Positions 55,127 to 64,000 of a stretch of DNA of 64,000 nt are shown here, in pieces. Both the position numbers and the translations under genes were made by a program. Under the pieces are notes generated by a model. The model ran no database searches and was not told the origin of the DNA. It saw only the letters and a program-made list of their open reading frames with translations. Each line of letters starts with the position of its first letter. Position 1 is the stretch's first letter. Origin of the DNA: Mycetocola manganoxydans (GTDB taxonomy: Bacteria > Actinomycetota > Actinomycetes > Actinomycetales > Microbacteriaceae); contig NZ_RCUV01000006.1 of assembly GCF_003667545.1 (NCBI RefSeq), forward strand, positions 124,001 through 188,000, given 5' to 3'.

Positions 55127-56347
55127 ATGACCACTTCCCCTCTTCCCGTCGTGCCGCTCGCCGTGCGGCCACCTGCTGGTCCGCTCCCGTTCCCGTGGAT
55201 CGGGCTCATCGCCCTGTCGGCGACCGTCTTTCTCTCTGTGTCGAGCGAGATGATTCCGACGGGCCTCCTCCCGGAGATGAGTTCATCGCTCGGAGTCTCA
55301 CCGTCACAGGTCGGGCTCCTCGTGACGGTGTTCGCGTTCACCGTCGTGATCTCGAGCGCACCGCTCACCGCGCTGACGGTCCGGATTCCGCGGCACGCCC
55401 TCATGCTCGGCATCCTCACCGTGCTCGGACTGAGTAATCTCCTCACCGCCCTCGCCCCCACCTACGAGTTGATCGTCGCGACGCGCGTGTTCGGCGGCCT
55501 CGCGCACGGCCTGTTCTGGGCGATGGTTCCCGCGTACGCCGCGCACCTCGTCGACCGGGAACACATCGCCAGGGCCGTCTCGATCACCCTCGCAGGCGGC
55601 ACGCTCGCCCTCGTGCTCGGAGTGCCGCTCGGCACCGCGCTCGGCCAGGCTGTCGGGTGGCGCTGGGCGTTCGCCGCGATCGCGGGGGCGCTTTTCCTCG
55701 GCGTCCTCGCCGTCCTCGTCTGGCTGCCGCCCGTTGAGCGCGACCGGTCCGTGGCCGCTGACGCCGGGTCGCGCCGCGACCCGACCGTCCTCGCCGTCGG
55801 CGTGCTCTGTGTCACCGTCGCGATCGTCATGATCGGTAATTACACGTTCTACACGTTCATCGCGCCGTTCCTCATCGATGGGATGGGAGTCGAACCCGAG
55901 TACCTCAGCGCTGTGCTCTTCTCGTACGGAGCCGCAGGCGCCGTCGGCCTCGTCCTCGCCGGGACGATCTTCGGCCGGCGGACCGGGCTCGGGCTGGTTC
56001 TCGGCCTTGTCGCCACCGCGGTCGGCGTCGGAGTTGCAGCAGTCGCGACGTCGACTCTCTGGCTGTCGCTCGGAGGGATCGTGTTGTGGGGACTCGCCTT
56101 CGGGCTCGTGCCGCCGCTCCTGCAGACCCGACTGTTGCACACCGCGAGCGCGAGGATTCGTGACACCGCCAGTGCGTTCTACACGACGGCGTTCAACATG
56201 GGCATCGGCGGAGGTGCCTTGGTCGGCGCGCTCCTGCTCGACTGGCGAGGGCTCAGCGCCTTGCCTGTCGCGACGATCGTGCTGGTGCTCGTCGGTCTCG
56301 CCGTTGTGGTCGCGACCCTCCTTGCCGGGCGTCGCCGGACCCGGTGA
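55127..56347 (+). CDS. MFS transporter (DHA family)
   Basis: 406 aa from ATG 55127, twelve predicted helices. TM1 LIALSATVFLSVSSEMIPTGLLPEMSSSLGVSPSQVGLLVTVFA is the pattern of the sugar/drug efflux DHA1 group (AraJ/Ydh-like). Motif C-like AGGTLALVLGVPLGTALGQAVGWRWAFA is in TM5. The central loop carries the PPVERDRS segment. No neighbour indicates the substrate. The start is supported mainly by position; no strong ribosome-binding site is seen. A TAGACT at 55014-55019 may be a distant -10 box. Confidence 0.88.
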   Translation: MTTSPLPVVPLAVRPPAGPLPFPWIGLIALSATVFLSVSSEMIPTGLLPEMSSSLGVSPSQVGLLVTVFAFTVVISSAPLTALTVRIPRHALMLGILTVLGLSNLLTALAPTYELIVATRVFGGLAHGLFWAMVPAYAAHLVDREHIARAVSITLAGGTLALVLGVPLGTALGQAVGWRWAFAAIAGALFLGVLAVLVWLPPVERDRSVAADAGSRRDPTVLAVGVLCVTVAIVMIGNYTFYTFIAPFLIDGMGVEPEYLSAVLFSYGAAGAVGLVLAGTIFGRRTGLGLVLGLVATAVGVGVAAVATSTLWLSLGGIVLWGLAFGLVPPLLQTRLLHTASARIRDTASAFYTTAFNMGIGGGALVGALLLDWRGLSALPVATIVLVLVGLAVVVATLLAGRRRTR

Positions 56348-56449
56348 CGGCCATTAGCCGCCCGCGGCTGGGAAACCCCTGTGGTCATTTCGGCGGTGAG
56401 AGCCGGTTAAACTGGGTAGCAACTCTCTGACGCAATCCGAAAGACCTCC

Positions 56450-59371
56450 ATGGTGCTCATCCTGCTGGCCTTCTTCGTCGTTTCGTGCGCCACGGGATAC
56501 CTCACCAAATGGCTGTCGACGCGGGTCTTCTACCTGTTCTCGCTCCTGCCGTTCGGCGCATTCGCCTACACGCTCTGGCAGACCCCGGTCGTTCTCTCCG
56601 GAGGGGCTGCGACGGAGAGCATCCCATGGATCCCTCAACTCGGTATCGCTCTCTCATTCAGGGTCGACACGCTTGCCTGGCTCCTCGCGCTCGTCGTGAC
56701 GGGTATCGGCGGTCTCGTCCTCGTCTACTGCGCCCGTTATTTCTCCCGCGATGAGCCCGGTCTCGGCCGATTCGCCGGATTGCTCCTCGCCTTCGCCGGC
56801 ACCATGTACGGCCTGGTGACGGCCGATGACATCCTCGTCATGTTCATGTTCTGGGAGATCACGAGTGTGCTCTCCTACCTGCTCATCGGGCACTACGTCG
56901 ACCGCAAGGAGAGCCGCGGAGCCGCGCTGCAGGCACTCCTGGTGACGACGTTCGGCGGCCTCGTCATGCTCGTCGGCGTGGTCATGATCTCGGTCCAGGC
57001 GGGGACCACGTCGATCGCATCGATCGTCGAGCAGGGGCTCGAAGGACCGATGGCCACTGTCGCCATCCTGCTCCTCCTCGTCGGCGCACTGTCGAAATCC
57101 GCCATCGTCCCGTTCCACTTCTGGCTGCCGGCCGCGATGGCCGCTCCGACCCCGGTCAGCGCGTACCTCCACGCCGCCGCCATGGTGAAGGCCGGCATCT
57201 ACCTCGTCGCGCGCTTCGCCCCCGGCTACGCAGAAACACCCGGCTGGACTCCCGTGCTCGTCGGCCTCGGCGTGTGGGCGATGCTCGTCGGCGCGTGGCG
57301 TTCCCTGCGGCAGTACGACCTCAAACTCGTCCTCGCATACGGGACGGTCAGCCAGCTGGGCTTCCTCATGGTCATCGTCGGGTTCGGCGGCCACGACGCG
57401 GGCCTCGCGGGCGCAGCGCTGCTGCTCGCGCACGCGATGTATAAGGCGGCGCTGTTCCTCATCGTCGGCATCATCGACCACCGGGCCGGCACGCGGGACT
57501 GGCGCAAGCTCTCGGGTGTCGGACGGCAGTCGAAGATGCTCGCCGCCATCGCCCTTGTCGCGGTGGCATCGATGGCGGGAATCCCGCCGCTGCTCGGCTT
57601 CGTCGCCAAGGAGGCCGTGTTCACCGCCTTCCTCGAGGCAGGCCTCGCCGGTGACCCGTGGGGCTGGGTCGCCCTCGTCGGAACGGCGCTCGGCTCGGTC
57701 CTCACCGTTGCGTACAGCGCCAGGTTCTTCTGGGGCGCTTTCGCCACGCTCAAGGGGGTGCCACCCACCAAGCTCCACTCCGACGGCTGGGGAATCCTCA
57801 TCGCCCCCGGAATCCTCGGGGTAGCAACGATCGTGCTCGGTTTCGGCGCAGGCTCGATCGTGGACCCCGCTCTCCGGCCATATGCGGAGACCATGCCTGG
57901 TCCGGGGGACTACCACCTGGCTCTCTGGCACGGGTTCGAGCCGGCGCTCGGACTGTCCGCACTCGTCGTCGCGCTCGGCCTGGTGATGTTCTGGCAGAAG
58001 ATGCGGATTGCGCGCTTCCAGGACGCGCTTCCGTCCACCATGGACGCCTCCCGTGGCTACTGGCTCAGTGTCCGTCTCGTCGACCGCCTGGCCGCCCGAA
58101 CGACCATCTTCGCCCAGCGCGGCGGCCTGCCGCAGTACCTGGGAACGATCCTCATCGTGTACGTGCTCGCCCTCGGCGTCGCGAGCGGGCTGAACCGCAC
58201 GTGGCCGGACAGTATCCGCCCGTGGGATTACCCGGAGCAGGTGCTCATCGCCGTCGCCATCGTCGTCGCGGCGATCATGGCCGGCCAGGCGCGCCAGCGA
58301 ATGAGCGCCGTGCTCCTCGTCGGGACCACCGGCTTCGGGATGGTCGCGTTGTTCGCCCTCCACGGCGCACCCGACCTCGCACTCACCCAGGCCCTCATCG
58401 AGATGGTCACGCTCGTGGTGTTCGTCCTCGTCCTCCGCCGCCTGCCGACGAAGATCGCCCAGCGCAACAAGCCCGTGAAACGTATCCTGCGGGCGTCTGT
58501 TGGCATCGCTGTCGGAGCGACAATGGCGGTCGTCGCCGTCATCGCCCTCGGCGCGCGCCAGGCGGAGAGCATCGGCACCGAGTGGCCGCGCCTCGCGTCC
58601 GAGGAAGCGCACGGTCTCAACATCGTCAACGCCGTCCTCGTGGACATTCGTGCCTGGGACACCATGGGCGAGATCTCGGTCCTTGTCGTCGTCGCCACCG
58701 GTATCGCGAGCCTGCTGTTCGTCACCGGCCGTGCAGGCCCCATCCCGAGGCTCAGCGGTTCCCGGCAGCAGCGGCGCGGCTCCAATCGCAGGCGTGTCCT
58801 CGTCGACCCGCTCGCGCCGGGTCCCGAGCCCAGCTCCAGCCGGATGAGCTGGCTGCTCGCCGGCCGGACGCTCGCGCCCGACCACCGCTCGATCCTGCTC
58901 GAAGTCCTCGTGCGGTTGCTCTTCCACCCCGCGATCCTCGTCTCGGTCTACTTCCTGTTCGTCGGCCACAACGCTCCCGGTGGCGGGTTCGCCGGCGGGC
59001 TGCTCGCCGGGCTCGCCCTCGTCGCGCGTTACCTCGCCGGCGGACGCTACGAACTCGCCGAAGCGATTCCCATCGACGCGGGCAAGATCCTGGGTGTCGG
59101 GATCGTGCTCGCCGCGGGAGCAGGCGTCGGGTCCCTCTTCGTCGGGGCCGAGGCGCTCACATCGGCCTACTTCGAGGCAGACGTTTTCCTGCTCGGTCAC
59201 CTGTCGTTCGGTACGTCAACCATCTTCGACCTCGGCGTCTACCTCGTCGTCGTCGGGCTCGTCCTCGACATCCTGCGCAGCCTCGGTGCCGAAATCGATC
59301 GCCAGCAGGAACAGGCAGACCTGTCAGACGAGTCACAGGATGATTTCTCCGAAAGCGAGGCAGCGCGATGA
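56450..59371 (+). CDS. mrpA: Na+/H+ antiporter subunit A with fused MnhB domain
   Basis: Largest subunit of the Mrp cation/proton antiporter, 973 aa. The NuoL-like core holds MFMFWEITSVLSYLLIGHYVDRKESRGAALQALLVTTFGGLVML and LSKSAIVPFHFWLPAAMAAPTPVSAYLHAAAMVKAGIYL, with the key Glu and Lys residues. After about residue 800 comes an MnhB domain (LLFHPAILVSVYFLFVGHNAPGGGFAGGLLAGLALVARYL). There is no separate mrpB gene, so A and B are fused. The C-terminus is hydrophilic and acidic. Overlaps mrpC by 4 nt. Confidence 0.95.
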   Translation: MVLILLAFFVVSCATGYLTKWLSTRVFYLFSLLPFGAFAYTLWQTPVVLSGGAATESIPWIPQLGIALSFRVDTLAWLLALVVTGIGGLVLVYCARYFSRDEPGLGRFAGLLLAFAGTMYGLVTADDILVMFMFWEITSVLSYLLIGHYVDRKESRGAALQALLVTTFGGLVMLVGVVMISVQAGTTSIASIVEQGLEGPMATVAILLLLVGALSKSAIVPFHFWLPAAMAAPTPVSAYLHAAAMVKAGIYLVARFAPGYAETPGWTPVLVGLGVWAMLVGAWRSLRQYDLKLVLAYGTVSQLGFLMVIVGFGGHDAGLAGAALLLAHAMYKAALFLIVGIIDHRAGTRDWRKLSGVGRQSKMLAAIALVAVASMAGIPPLLGFVAKEAVFTAFLEAGLAGDPWGWVALVGTALGSVLTVAYSARFFWGAFATLKGVPPTKLHSDGWGILIAPGILGVATIVLGFGAGSIVDPALRPYAETMPGPGDYHLALWHGFEPALGLSALVVALGLVMFWQKMRIARFQDALPSTMDASRGYWLSVRLVDRLAARTTIFAQRGGLPQYLGTILIVYVLALGVASGLNRTWPDSIRPWDYPEQVLIAVAIVVAAIMAGQARQRMSAVLLVGTTGFGMVALFALHGAPDLALTQALIEMVTLVVFVLVLRRLPTKIAQRNKPVKRILRASVGIAVGATMAVVAVIALGARQAESIGTEWPRLASEEAHGLNIVNAVLVDIRAWDTMGEISVLVVVATGIASLLFVTGRAGPIPRLSGSRQQRRGSNRRRVLVDPLAPGPEPSSSRMSWLLAGRTLAPDHRSILLEVLVRLLFHPAILVSVYFLFVGHNAPGGGFAGGLLAGLALVARYLAGGRYELAEAIPIDAGKILGVGIVLAAGAGVGSLFVGAEALTSAYFEADVFLLGHLSFGTSTIFDLGVYLVVVGLVLDILRSLGAEIDRQQEQADLSDESQDDFSESEAAR

Positions 59372-59844
59372 CCGCTTCGGCAACCCTCATCATCCTCATG
59401 GCCGTGCTCTACGCCGTCGGGATCACCGTGATGCTGGAGCGCAGCCTGACGCGCGTGCTCATCGGATTCATGCTCGTCGGCAACGCGACGAACCTCCTCA
59501 TCCTCATCGTCTCCGGACCGAGCGGCACAGCCCCCATCGTCACCGGCACGTCGGCCGACGACACCATGGCCGACCCGGTGCCGCAAGTGCTCATGCTCAC
59601 GGCGATCGTCATCAACTTCGGCATCACCGCCTTCGTCCTCGCGCTGATCTACCGCTCCTGGTGGCTCGCCCAACTCGGCGACCAGGGCGACTCCGTCCCT
59701 GACCAGCACACGGAAGACACGGAAGAATCGACGGATGCCACGTTCGATCCGGTCGACCTGGACGATGCAGCTCTCAAGAAGGTTCTCGCTGACAGCGACG
59801 AACACCCGGACGAACTCGAGCACGGCAGGGAGGAGACCCGATGA
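59368..59844 (+). CDS. mrpC: Na+/H+ antiporter subunit C
   Basis: NuoK-like subunit, 158 aa. Three helices (LIILMAVLYAVGITVMLERS, VLIGFMLVGNATNLLILIVSG, LMLTAIVINFGITAFVLALIY) with GNATNLL and DPVPQVLMLTAIVI motifs. It has an acidic, hydrophilic C-terminal tail of about 50 residues beyond the usual end. ATGA overlaps on both sides. Confidence 0.93.
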   Translation: MTASATLIILMAVLYAVGITVMLERSLTRVLIGFMLVGNATNLLILIVSGPSGTAPIVTGTSADDTMADPVPQVLMLTAIVINFGITAFVLALIYRSWWLAQLGDQGDSVPDQHTEDTEESTDATFDPVDLDDAALKKVLADSDEHPDELEHGREETR

Positions 59845-61403
59845 GCGCCATCGTTCCCCTCCTCGTTCTTCTGCCGCTACTCGGGGCAGCGGCGGCCCTC
59901 GTGCTCGGCGCCTACCGGCGCGCCCAGGTTCTCGTCAGCACGGTGACGCTGACCGCTGTCGTGATTCTGAGTTCGATCCTGCTGGTGCACGTCGACAGCG
60001 AGGGTCCGGTCGTCATCGATGTCGGCGGCTGGGACGCACCGTTCGGGATCGTCCTCGTCGCCGATCGCCTCGCCGTCATCATGGTGCTCATCGCAGCGCT
60101 CATGCTCCTCGGCGTGCTCGTCTTCGCCACCGGGCAGGGTATCGCGGACGGCGACCGGGAGACCCCGGTGTCGATCTTCCACCCCACGTACCTCGTGCTC
60201 GCCGCCGGCCTGTTCGACGCGTTCATCGCCGGCGATCTGTTCAACCTGTACGTCGGATTCGAGATGCTGCTCTCGGCGAGCTACGTGCTTCTCACCCTCG
60301 CGGGTACCGGAGCGCGGATTCGCGCCGGTGTCACCTACATCATCGTGAGCCTCACCTCATCGATCCTGTTCCTCGCGGCCATCGCGTTCATCTACGGCGC
60401 GACGGGAACCGTGACGATGGCACTCGTTGCGGAGCGTGTCCGCGACCTGCCAGCCGACGTGCAGCTCATCCTCTGCATCGCGCTCCTTGTCGCGTTCTGC
60501 ATCAAGGCAGCGGTGTTCCCGATGTCGTTCTGGCTTCCGGACTCGTACCCTACGGCGCCTGCACCGGTCACGGCCGTTTTCGCCGGTTTGCTGACGAAGG
60601 TGGGTGTCTACGCGATCATCCGCACAGACACCGTGTTGTTCACCGAGGTCGACATCGACATCCCGCTGATGGTGATCGCGTTGCTCACCCTCGTGATCGG
60701 TATTCTCGGTGCCCTGGCGCAGGCAGACATCAAGCGGCTGCTGTCGTTCACCCTCGTCAGCCACATCGGGTACATGATCTTCGGGATCGCCATCGGCAGC
60801 CAGGCAGCGCTTGCCGCAACGATTTACTACATCATTCACCACATCATCGTGCAGACGACCCTGTTCCTTGCGACAGGACTGGTGGAGCGCGTCGGCGGGA
60901 CGACGTCGATCAACCGCCTCGGCGGCATGCTGCGGGCGTCCCCGTTCGTCTCGGTCCTCTTCTTCATCGGAGCGATGAACCTCGGCGGCATCCCTCCGTT
61001 CTCGGGCTTCCTCGGCAAGGTGGGGCTCTTCGACGCGGGTGTCACGCTGGGTACACCGCTCTCCTACGTGCTCATCGCCGCGGGTGCAGCCACCTCGCTG
61101 CTCACCCTGTATGCCCTCGTGCGGGTCTGGAACATGGTGTTCTGGCGACCACGAAGCGACGTGGAAGGCTACTCATCACCCCTGCTCGATTCGCTGACCG
61201 AGGGGCCTGAAGACGAGGGCGGGACGGTCAAGACCAAGACGGTGCCGAAACTCATGCTCACTGCTACAGCCGGAATGGTGGCGCTCACGGTTGCCCTCAC
61301 GGTCTTCGCCGGACCGCTCTTCGACTTCGCGAGCAGGACGGCAGCGGACTTCGAATCGCCGACGACCTACGTCGACGCTGTCTTCCCAGGAGGTGTCGAA
61401 TGA
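59841..61403 (+). CDS. mrpD: Na+/H+ antiporter subunit D
   Basis: NuoN/NuoM-like proton-channel subunit, 520 aa, about 14 helices. GDLFNLYVGFEMLLSASYVLLTL contains the conserved Glu of TM5; CIKAAVFPMSFWLPDSYPTAPAPVTAVFAGLLTKVGVYAIIR carries the Lys motif. ALAQADIKRLLSFTLVSHIGYMIFG is the late helix block. Coupled by 4-nt overlaps to mrpC and mrpE. Confidence 0.95.
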   Translation: MSAIVPLLVLLPLLGAAAALVLGAYRRAQVLVSTVTLTAVVILSSILLVHVDSEGPVVIDVGGWDAPFGIVLVADRLAVIMVLIAALMLLGVLVFATGQGIADGDRETPVSIFHPTYLVLAAGLFDAFIAGDLFNLYVGFEMLLSASYVLLTLAGTGARIRAGVTYIIVSLTSSILFLAAIAFIYGATGTVTMALVAERVRDLPADVQLILCIALLVAFCIKAAVFPMSFWLPDSYPTAPAPVTAVFAGLLTKVGVYAIIRTDTVLFTEVDIDIPLMVIALLTLVIGILGALAQADIKRLLSFTLVSHIGYMIFGIAIGSQAALAATIYYIIHHIIVQTTLFLATGLVERVGGTTSINRLGGMLRASPFVSVLFFIGAMNLGGIPPFSGFLGKVGLFDAGVTLGTPLSYVLIAAGAATSLLTLYALVRVWNMVFWRPRSDVEGYSSPLLDSLTEGPEDEGGTVKTKTVPKLMLTATAGMVALTVALTVFAGPLFDFASRTAADFESPTTYVDAVFPGGVE

Positions 61404-61981
61404 GCCCCGAATCCGGCGCAAGCCGCATCACCGCGCGGAGCCAGATCGTCCTGCTGATCGGGCTGGTTTTGCTGTGGTGCCTCGTCTGGGGCCAGTTCTC
61501 CCTTCTCACCGTGGTGAGTGGGGTCGCTCTCGCCGTCATCATCTCCCTCGTCTTCTACCTGCCGGCTATCGACCTCAGCGGGCGCATCAACATCTGGCGA
61601 ACGATCGTCTTCTTCCTACGCCTGATCGTCGACATCATCGGAGCGTCGCTCAACGTCGCCTGGCTCGTCATCGATCCCCGTTACAAGCCGTCGAGTGCGA
61701 TCCTCGCGATCGCGCTCGACACCCGCTCCGATATCATCATGATGTTCACGGCCGAGGCGATCTCGCTCGTCCCCGGGTCCATCGTCGTCGACATCGACCG
61801 GGAAGAGTCGGTGCTCTACGTCCACGTGATCAACGTGAAAACCGATGAAGATCTCGAGAAGTTACGCTCGAGCGTGTTCGCCACCGAGAAGCGACTCGTC
61901 ATGGGTATCGGCTCGAAGGATGACGTCTGGCGCGTGCAGCAGCCGAACGAATTGACCAGATCCTCCGTGAGGAGAAAGTAA
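61400..61981 (+). CDS. mrpE: Na+/H+ antiporter subunit E
   Basis: 193 aa. Two N-terminal helices (IVLLIGLVLLWCLVWGQFSLLTVVSGVALAVIISLVFYL), then LIVDIIGASLNVAWLVIDPRYKPSSAILAI and a soluble domain IALDTRSDIIMMFTAEAISLVPGSIVVDIDREESVLYVHVIN, all typical of MrpE. Its TAA overlaps the mrpF ATG (TAATG). Confidence 0.93.
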   Translation: MSPESGASRITARSQIVLLIGLVLLWCLVWGQFSLLTVVSGVALAVIISLVFYLPAIDLSGRINIWRTIVFFLRLIVDIIGASLNVAWLVIDPRYKPSSAILAIALDTRSDIIMMFTAEAISLVPGSIVVDIDREESVLYVHVINVKTDEDLEKLRSSVFATEKRLVMGIGSKDDVWRVQQPNELTRSSVRRK

Positions 61982-62244
61982 TGCAAATCGCCCTCATCGT
62001 GGCCGGTGTGCTCTTCTGCGCCGGCGCCGTCGCCGCCCTGTATCGCGTGATCCAGGGGCCGAGCCTGCTCGATCGGGTGATCGCATCCGACGTCTTCGTT
62101 GTGACGATCATGTGTGTGCTCGCGACCGAGATGGCGTTGAACCACCACACCGAAACCCTCCCGGTGCTGCTCGTCCTCGCCGCATTCGCGTTCCTCGGCT
62201 CGGTCAGTTTTGCCCGCTTCATGGCGAAGCAGGACCAGACATGA
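61981..62244 (+). CDS. mrpF: Na+/H+ antiporter subunit F
   Basis: 87 aa, three helices with the family motif YRVIQGPSLLDRVIASDVFVVTIMCVLA. Complete. Overlaps mrpG by 4 nt. Confidence 0.93.
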   Translation: MQIALIVAGVLFCAGAVAALYRVIQGPSLLDRVIASDVFVVTIMCVLATEMALNHHTETLPVLLVLAAFAFLGSVSFARFMAKQDQT

Positions 62245-62630
62245 CCTGGGAAGCTGTGCGCGAGATCATCACGATGGGCCTGGTTCTGTTGTCGTCGCTC
62301 ATGTGTTTTGCCGCCGGGGTCGGGCTCATCCGGTTCCCGGACGTGCTGTCCCGGCTGCACGCAGCCACGAAACCGCAGATCCTCGGGCTGATGTCCATCG
62401 GCGCCGCCATCGCGGTCAACAACCCGCGGATCGGGATCTTCGCCCTGCTCACCGCCATCATCATCTTCCAGGGGCTGACCGCACCGATCACAGCCCACAT
62501 GGTGGCGAGGGCCGCGTATCGATCCGATCACCTGCGCCGTGACCTGCTGATCCGGGATGAGCTCTCGGTCAGCGTCGAGCAGGTGGAACAGGGCGCAGCG
62601 GTCGAGGACCCGGATGGCGACAAGCGCTGA
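62241..62630 (+). CDS. mrpG: Na+/H+ antiporter subunit G
   Basis: 129 aa from ATG 62241, overlapping the mrpF stop. Three helices; VGLIRFPDVLSRLHAATKPQILGLMSIGAAIA is the MrpG/PhaG signature. A charged C-terminal tail of about 35 residues. Last gene of mrpABCDEFG; it meets nagA tail to tail with 3 bases between the stops. Confidence 0.94.
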   Translation: MTWEAVREIITMGLVLLSSLMCFAAGVGLIRFPDVLSRLHAATKPQILGLMSIGAAIAVNNPRIGIFALLTAIIIFQGLTAPITAHMVARAAYRSDHLRRDLLIRDELSVSVEQVEQGAAVEDPDGDKR

Positions 62631-62633
62631 GCC

Positions 62634-63815
62634 CTACCGGATTCGGACGCCGGCTGCCCAGATCGCGGTCGGCGCGAATGAGTCGTCGAGGAGCACGGCA
62701 TCCGCAGCGTAACCACGGGCGAGAAGCCCCAGGTCGGCTGACCGGCCGATCGCGCGTGAAGGCGTCTCGGTGAGGGCGGAGATCGCCTCGGTGAGCGGGA
62801 TGCCCACCTCGGTGACAGCCCGGCGAAGCGCGGCGTCCTGCGTGAGCGTCGATCCCGCGATCGAGCCGCCACCGGCCAGCCGGGCGACGCCGTCCACCAC
62901 GTCGACGTCGAGCGATCCGAGCCGATAGCCGCCGTCAGACGCACCGGCCGCCGCCATGGCATCCGTGATGAGGGCGATGCGTCCCGGGGCAGCATCGAAG
63001 GCGATCCGCACCACGTCGGGGTGAACGTGAACGCCATCGTTGATGATCTCGAGGATGACGGACGTCGACGACGTCGCCGCCGTGATCGGGCCGGGGTTGC
63101 GGTGATGGATGCCGTTCATCGCGTTGAAGGCGTGGGTCAGGATGCTGGCGCCCGCCTCGAACGCTCGTCGAGCGCCTTCGAAATCGACATCGGTATGACC
63201 GACAGCAACGGCGACACCTGCTGAGGTGAACTGCCGGATGGCGTCCATGCCGCCCGGCAGCTCGGGCGCGAGGGTGACCTGGCGGATCGAGCCTCGCCCC
63301 GCGGTGATCAGCCGATCGATCGAGACCGGGTCGGGGGCGCGGAGCAGTGCTGGGTCGTGCGCGCCCTTGTGCCCGACGTCGAGGAACGGTCCTTCGAGGT
63401 GGGAGCCGAGGATCGTCGGGTCGGCGTCAGCCAGGTCCGCGACGAGAGCCACCCGGTGGACGAGTTCGTCGATCGTCCCGGTGACGAGCGACAGGACGGA
63501 GCGGGTGGTGCCGTGTGCGCGGTGGACGGCGAGAGCGGTGCGGATGCCATCGGCGTCGCTGTCGAAGGAACATCCGCCGCCGCCGTGGCCGTGGATGTCG
63601 ATGAACCCGGGAACGAGGACCGCGCCTGCAGCGTCGACGACCTCCGCCGCGTTGAAGGTTCGCCAGTCGTCTCCCGTGCCCGTGGCGGTGATGACACCGC
63701 CAGAGATAGCGACGAACCCGTCGGCGATCGCCGTGCCGCCGGAGACCACACGGGCCGAGTGGAGAACGAGGTCTGTGCTGTCCGTGCTGTTTGTGCTGCC
63801 TGGCGTCTGGGTCAC
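62634..63815 (-). CDS. nagA: N-acetylglucosamine-6-phosphate deacetylase
   Basis: Amidohydrolase removing acetate from GlcNAc-6-P, upstream of NagB. 393 aa from GTG 63815. PGFIDIHGHGGGGCSFD, the metal ligand Glu in GSHLEGPFLDVGHKGAHD, His in AVGHTDVDFE and AFNAMNGIHHRNPGPI, and the catalytic Asp in ALITDAMAAAGASDG. The GTG overlaps the stop of the DeoR-family gene (GTGA), so the regulator and enzyme share a transcript. Confidence 0.95.
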   Translation of the reverse strand: MTQTPGSTNSTDSTDLVLHSARVVSGGTAIADGFVAISGGVITATGTGDDWRTFNAAEVVDAAGAVLVPGFIDIHGHGGGGCSFDSDADGIRTALAVHRAHGTTRSVLSLVTGTIDELVHRVALVADLADADPTILGSHLEGPFLDVGHKGAHDPALLRAPDPVSIDRLITAGRGSIRQVTLAPELPGGMDAIRQFTSAGVAVAVGHTDVDFEGARRAFEAGASILTHAFNAMNGIHHRNPGPITAATSSTSVILEIINDGVHVHPDVVRIAFDAAPGRIALITDAMAAAGASDGGYRLGSLDVDVVDGVARLAGGGSIAGSTLTQDAALRRAVTEVGIPLTEAISALTETPSRAIGRSADLGLLARGYAADAVLLDDSFAPTAIWAAGVRIR

Positions 63816-64000
63816 GTCGCCACGATAACGTCGATGCCCGCTTCGGTGAAAGCTCGGGACTGTGTTGCGGTGATCCCTTCGTCGGTGATGAGCGTGCTGA
63901 ACGTGTCGGCGCCGCCGACGTTCGCGAACGCGCGATGGCCGATTTTCGACGATTCTGCGACGACGATGGCGCGATCGGAGCGAGCCGCCATGAGCCGGTT
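63812..64000 (-). CDS. DeoR/GlpR family regulator, C-terminal end (start outside window)
   Basis: 63 codons open to the right edge (5' part missing). The visible part, read from the minus strand, contains RAIVVAESSKIGHRAFANVG and TLITDEGITATQSRAFTEAGIDVIVAT, the sugar-phosphate-sensing C-terminal domain of DeoR regulators (V-A-D/E-S-S-K-x-G). Too short for the ORF list I was given. The stop overlaps nagA. It probably responds to an amino-sugar phosphate. Confidence 0.85.
   Translation of the reverse strand, partial: NRLMAARSDRAIVVAESSKIGHRAFANVGGADTFSTLITDEGITATQSRAFTEAGIDVIVAT

Noticed and set aside
56654-59200. 848-codon open frame on the minus strand
   Set aside because: Antisense shadow of mrpA: composition is Arg/Glu/Asp/His-rich low complexity, with no motif, typical of high-GC reverse frames.

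Overview
The window is a stretch of high-GC actinobacterial chromosome. Gene content and order (alr-tsaE-tsaB-rimI-tsaD, DUF3817-guaA, sucCD-DUF6350-purN-purH, a GuaB3 paralogue beside guaB, CIRCE-controlled solitary groES, seven-subunit Mrp antiporter with fused A/B) point to the order Micrococcales, most likely family Microbacteriaceae. The family call is an inference from order and protein character, not from a database search. I see no rRNA, tRNA, CRISPR array, insertion sequence or prophage; almost everything is vertically inherited housekeeping, transport and regulation.

Layout. 1-7.4 kb: end of alanine racemase, the t6A tRNA-modification genes tsaE/tsaB/tsaD with rimI, a DUF4190-type membrane protein, a nitroreductase, an SRPBCC protein and a THUMP-like methyltransferase. 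7.4-8.9 kb: groES under two CIRCE operators, then rarD. 9-14.6 kb: a branched-chain amino-acid-type ABC importer, with the binding protein convergent to the livHMGF block. 14.7-24.3 kb: purine/GMP genes (guaB, guaB3, guaA) interleaved with poxB, glpD, SURF1 and DUF3817. 24.3-29.5 kb: a small non-coding repeat cluster, a TetR/EamA divergent pair, a second EamA exporter beside a CGNR zinc-finger protein, a pentapeptide-repeat protein and a Bax-inhibitor-1 homologue. 29.6-41.3 kb: GDPD, pcrA, panD, LtrA, DUF2236, sucCD, DUF6350, purN, purH. 41.4-49.5 kb: a membrane-anchored dimethylargininase, a heterodimeric ABC exporter behind a small leader ORF, SulP with an ArsR regulator, and an ATL/GNAT pair. 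49.7-64 kb: icd, a lipoprotein, nagB, a purU-yrdB-glcD operon, an MFS transporter, the mrpABCDEFG operon, then nagA with the end of a DeoR regulator.

How genes work together. Three purine steps (purN, purH, guaB/guaA) and a folate-linked one (purU) lie in the window. nagA and its DeoR neighbour, with nagB 11 kb away, cover amino-sugar catabolism. icd, sucCD and glcD feed central carbon metabolism. Many cistrons overlap by 4 nt (ATGA/GTGA), so translational coupling is common.

Main things to look at. (1) guaA has no ATG/GTG/TTG/CTG that preserves its first GATase strand; an ATT with ideal Shine-Dalgarno spacing, overlapping the previous stop, fits. (2) The ABC exporter pair has complementary degenerate ATP sites and is preceded by a 30-codon ORF with a strong ribosome-binding site and several hairpins, an arrangement like B. 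subtilis bmrBCD. (3) A dozen genes have a TAnnnT -10 box exactly 6-7 nt before the start codon, which implies leaderless mRNAs. (4) LivH carries an extracellular domain, and the dimethylargininase is fused to a four-helix membrane anchor.
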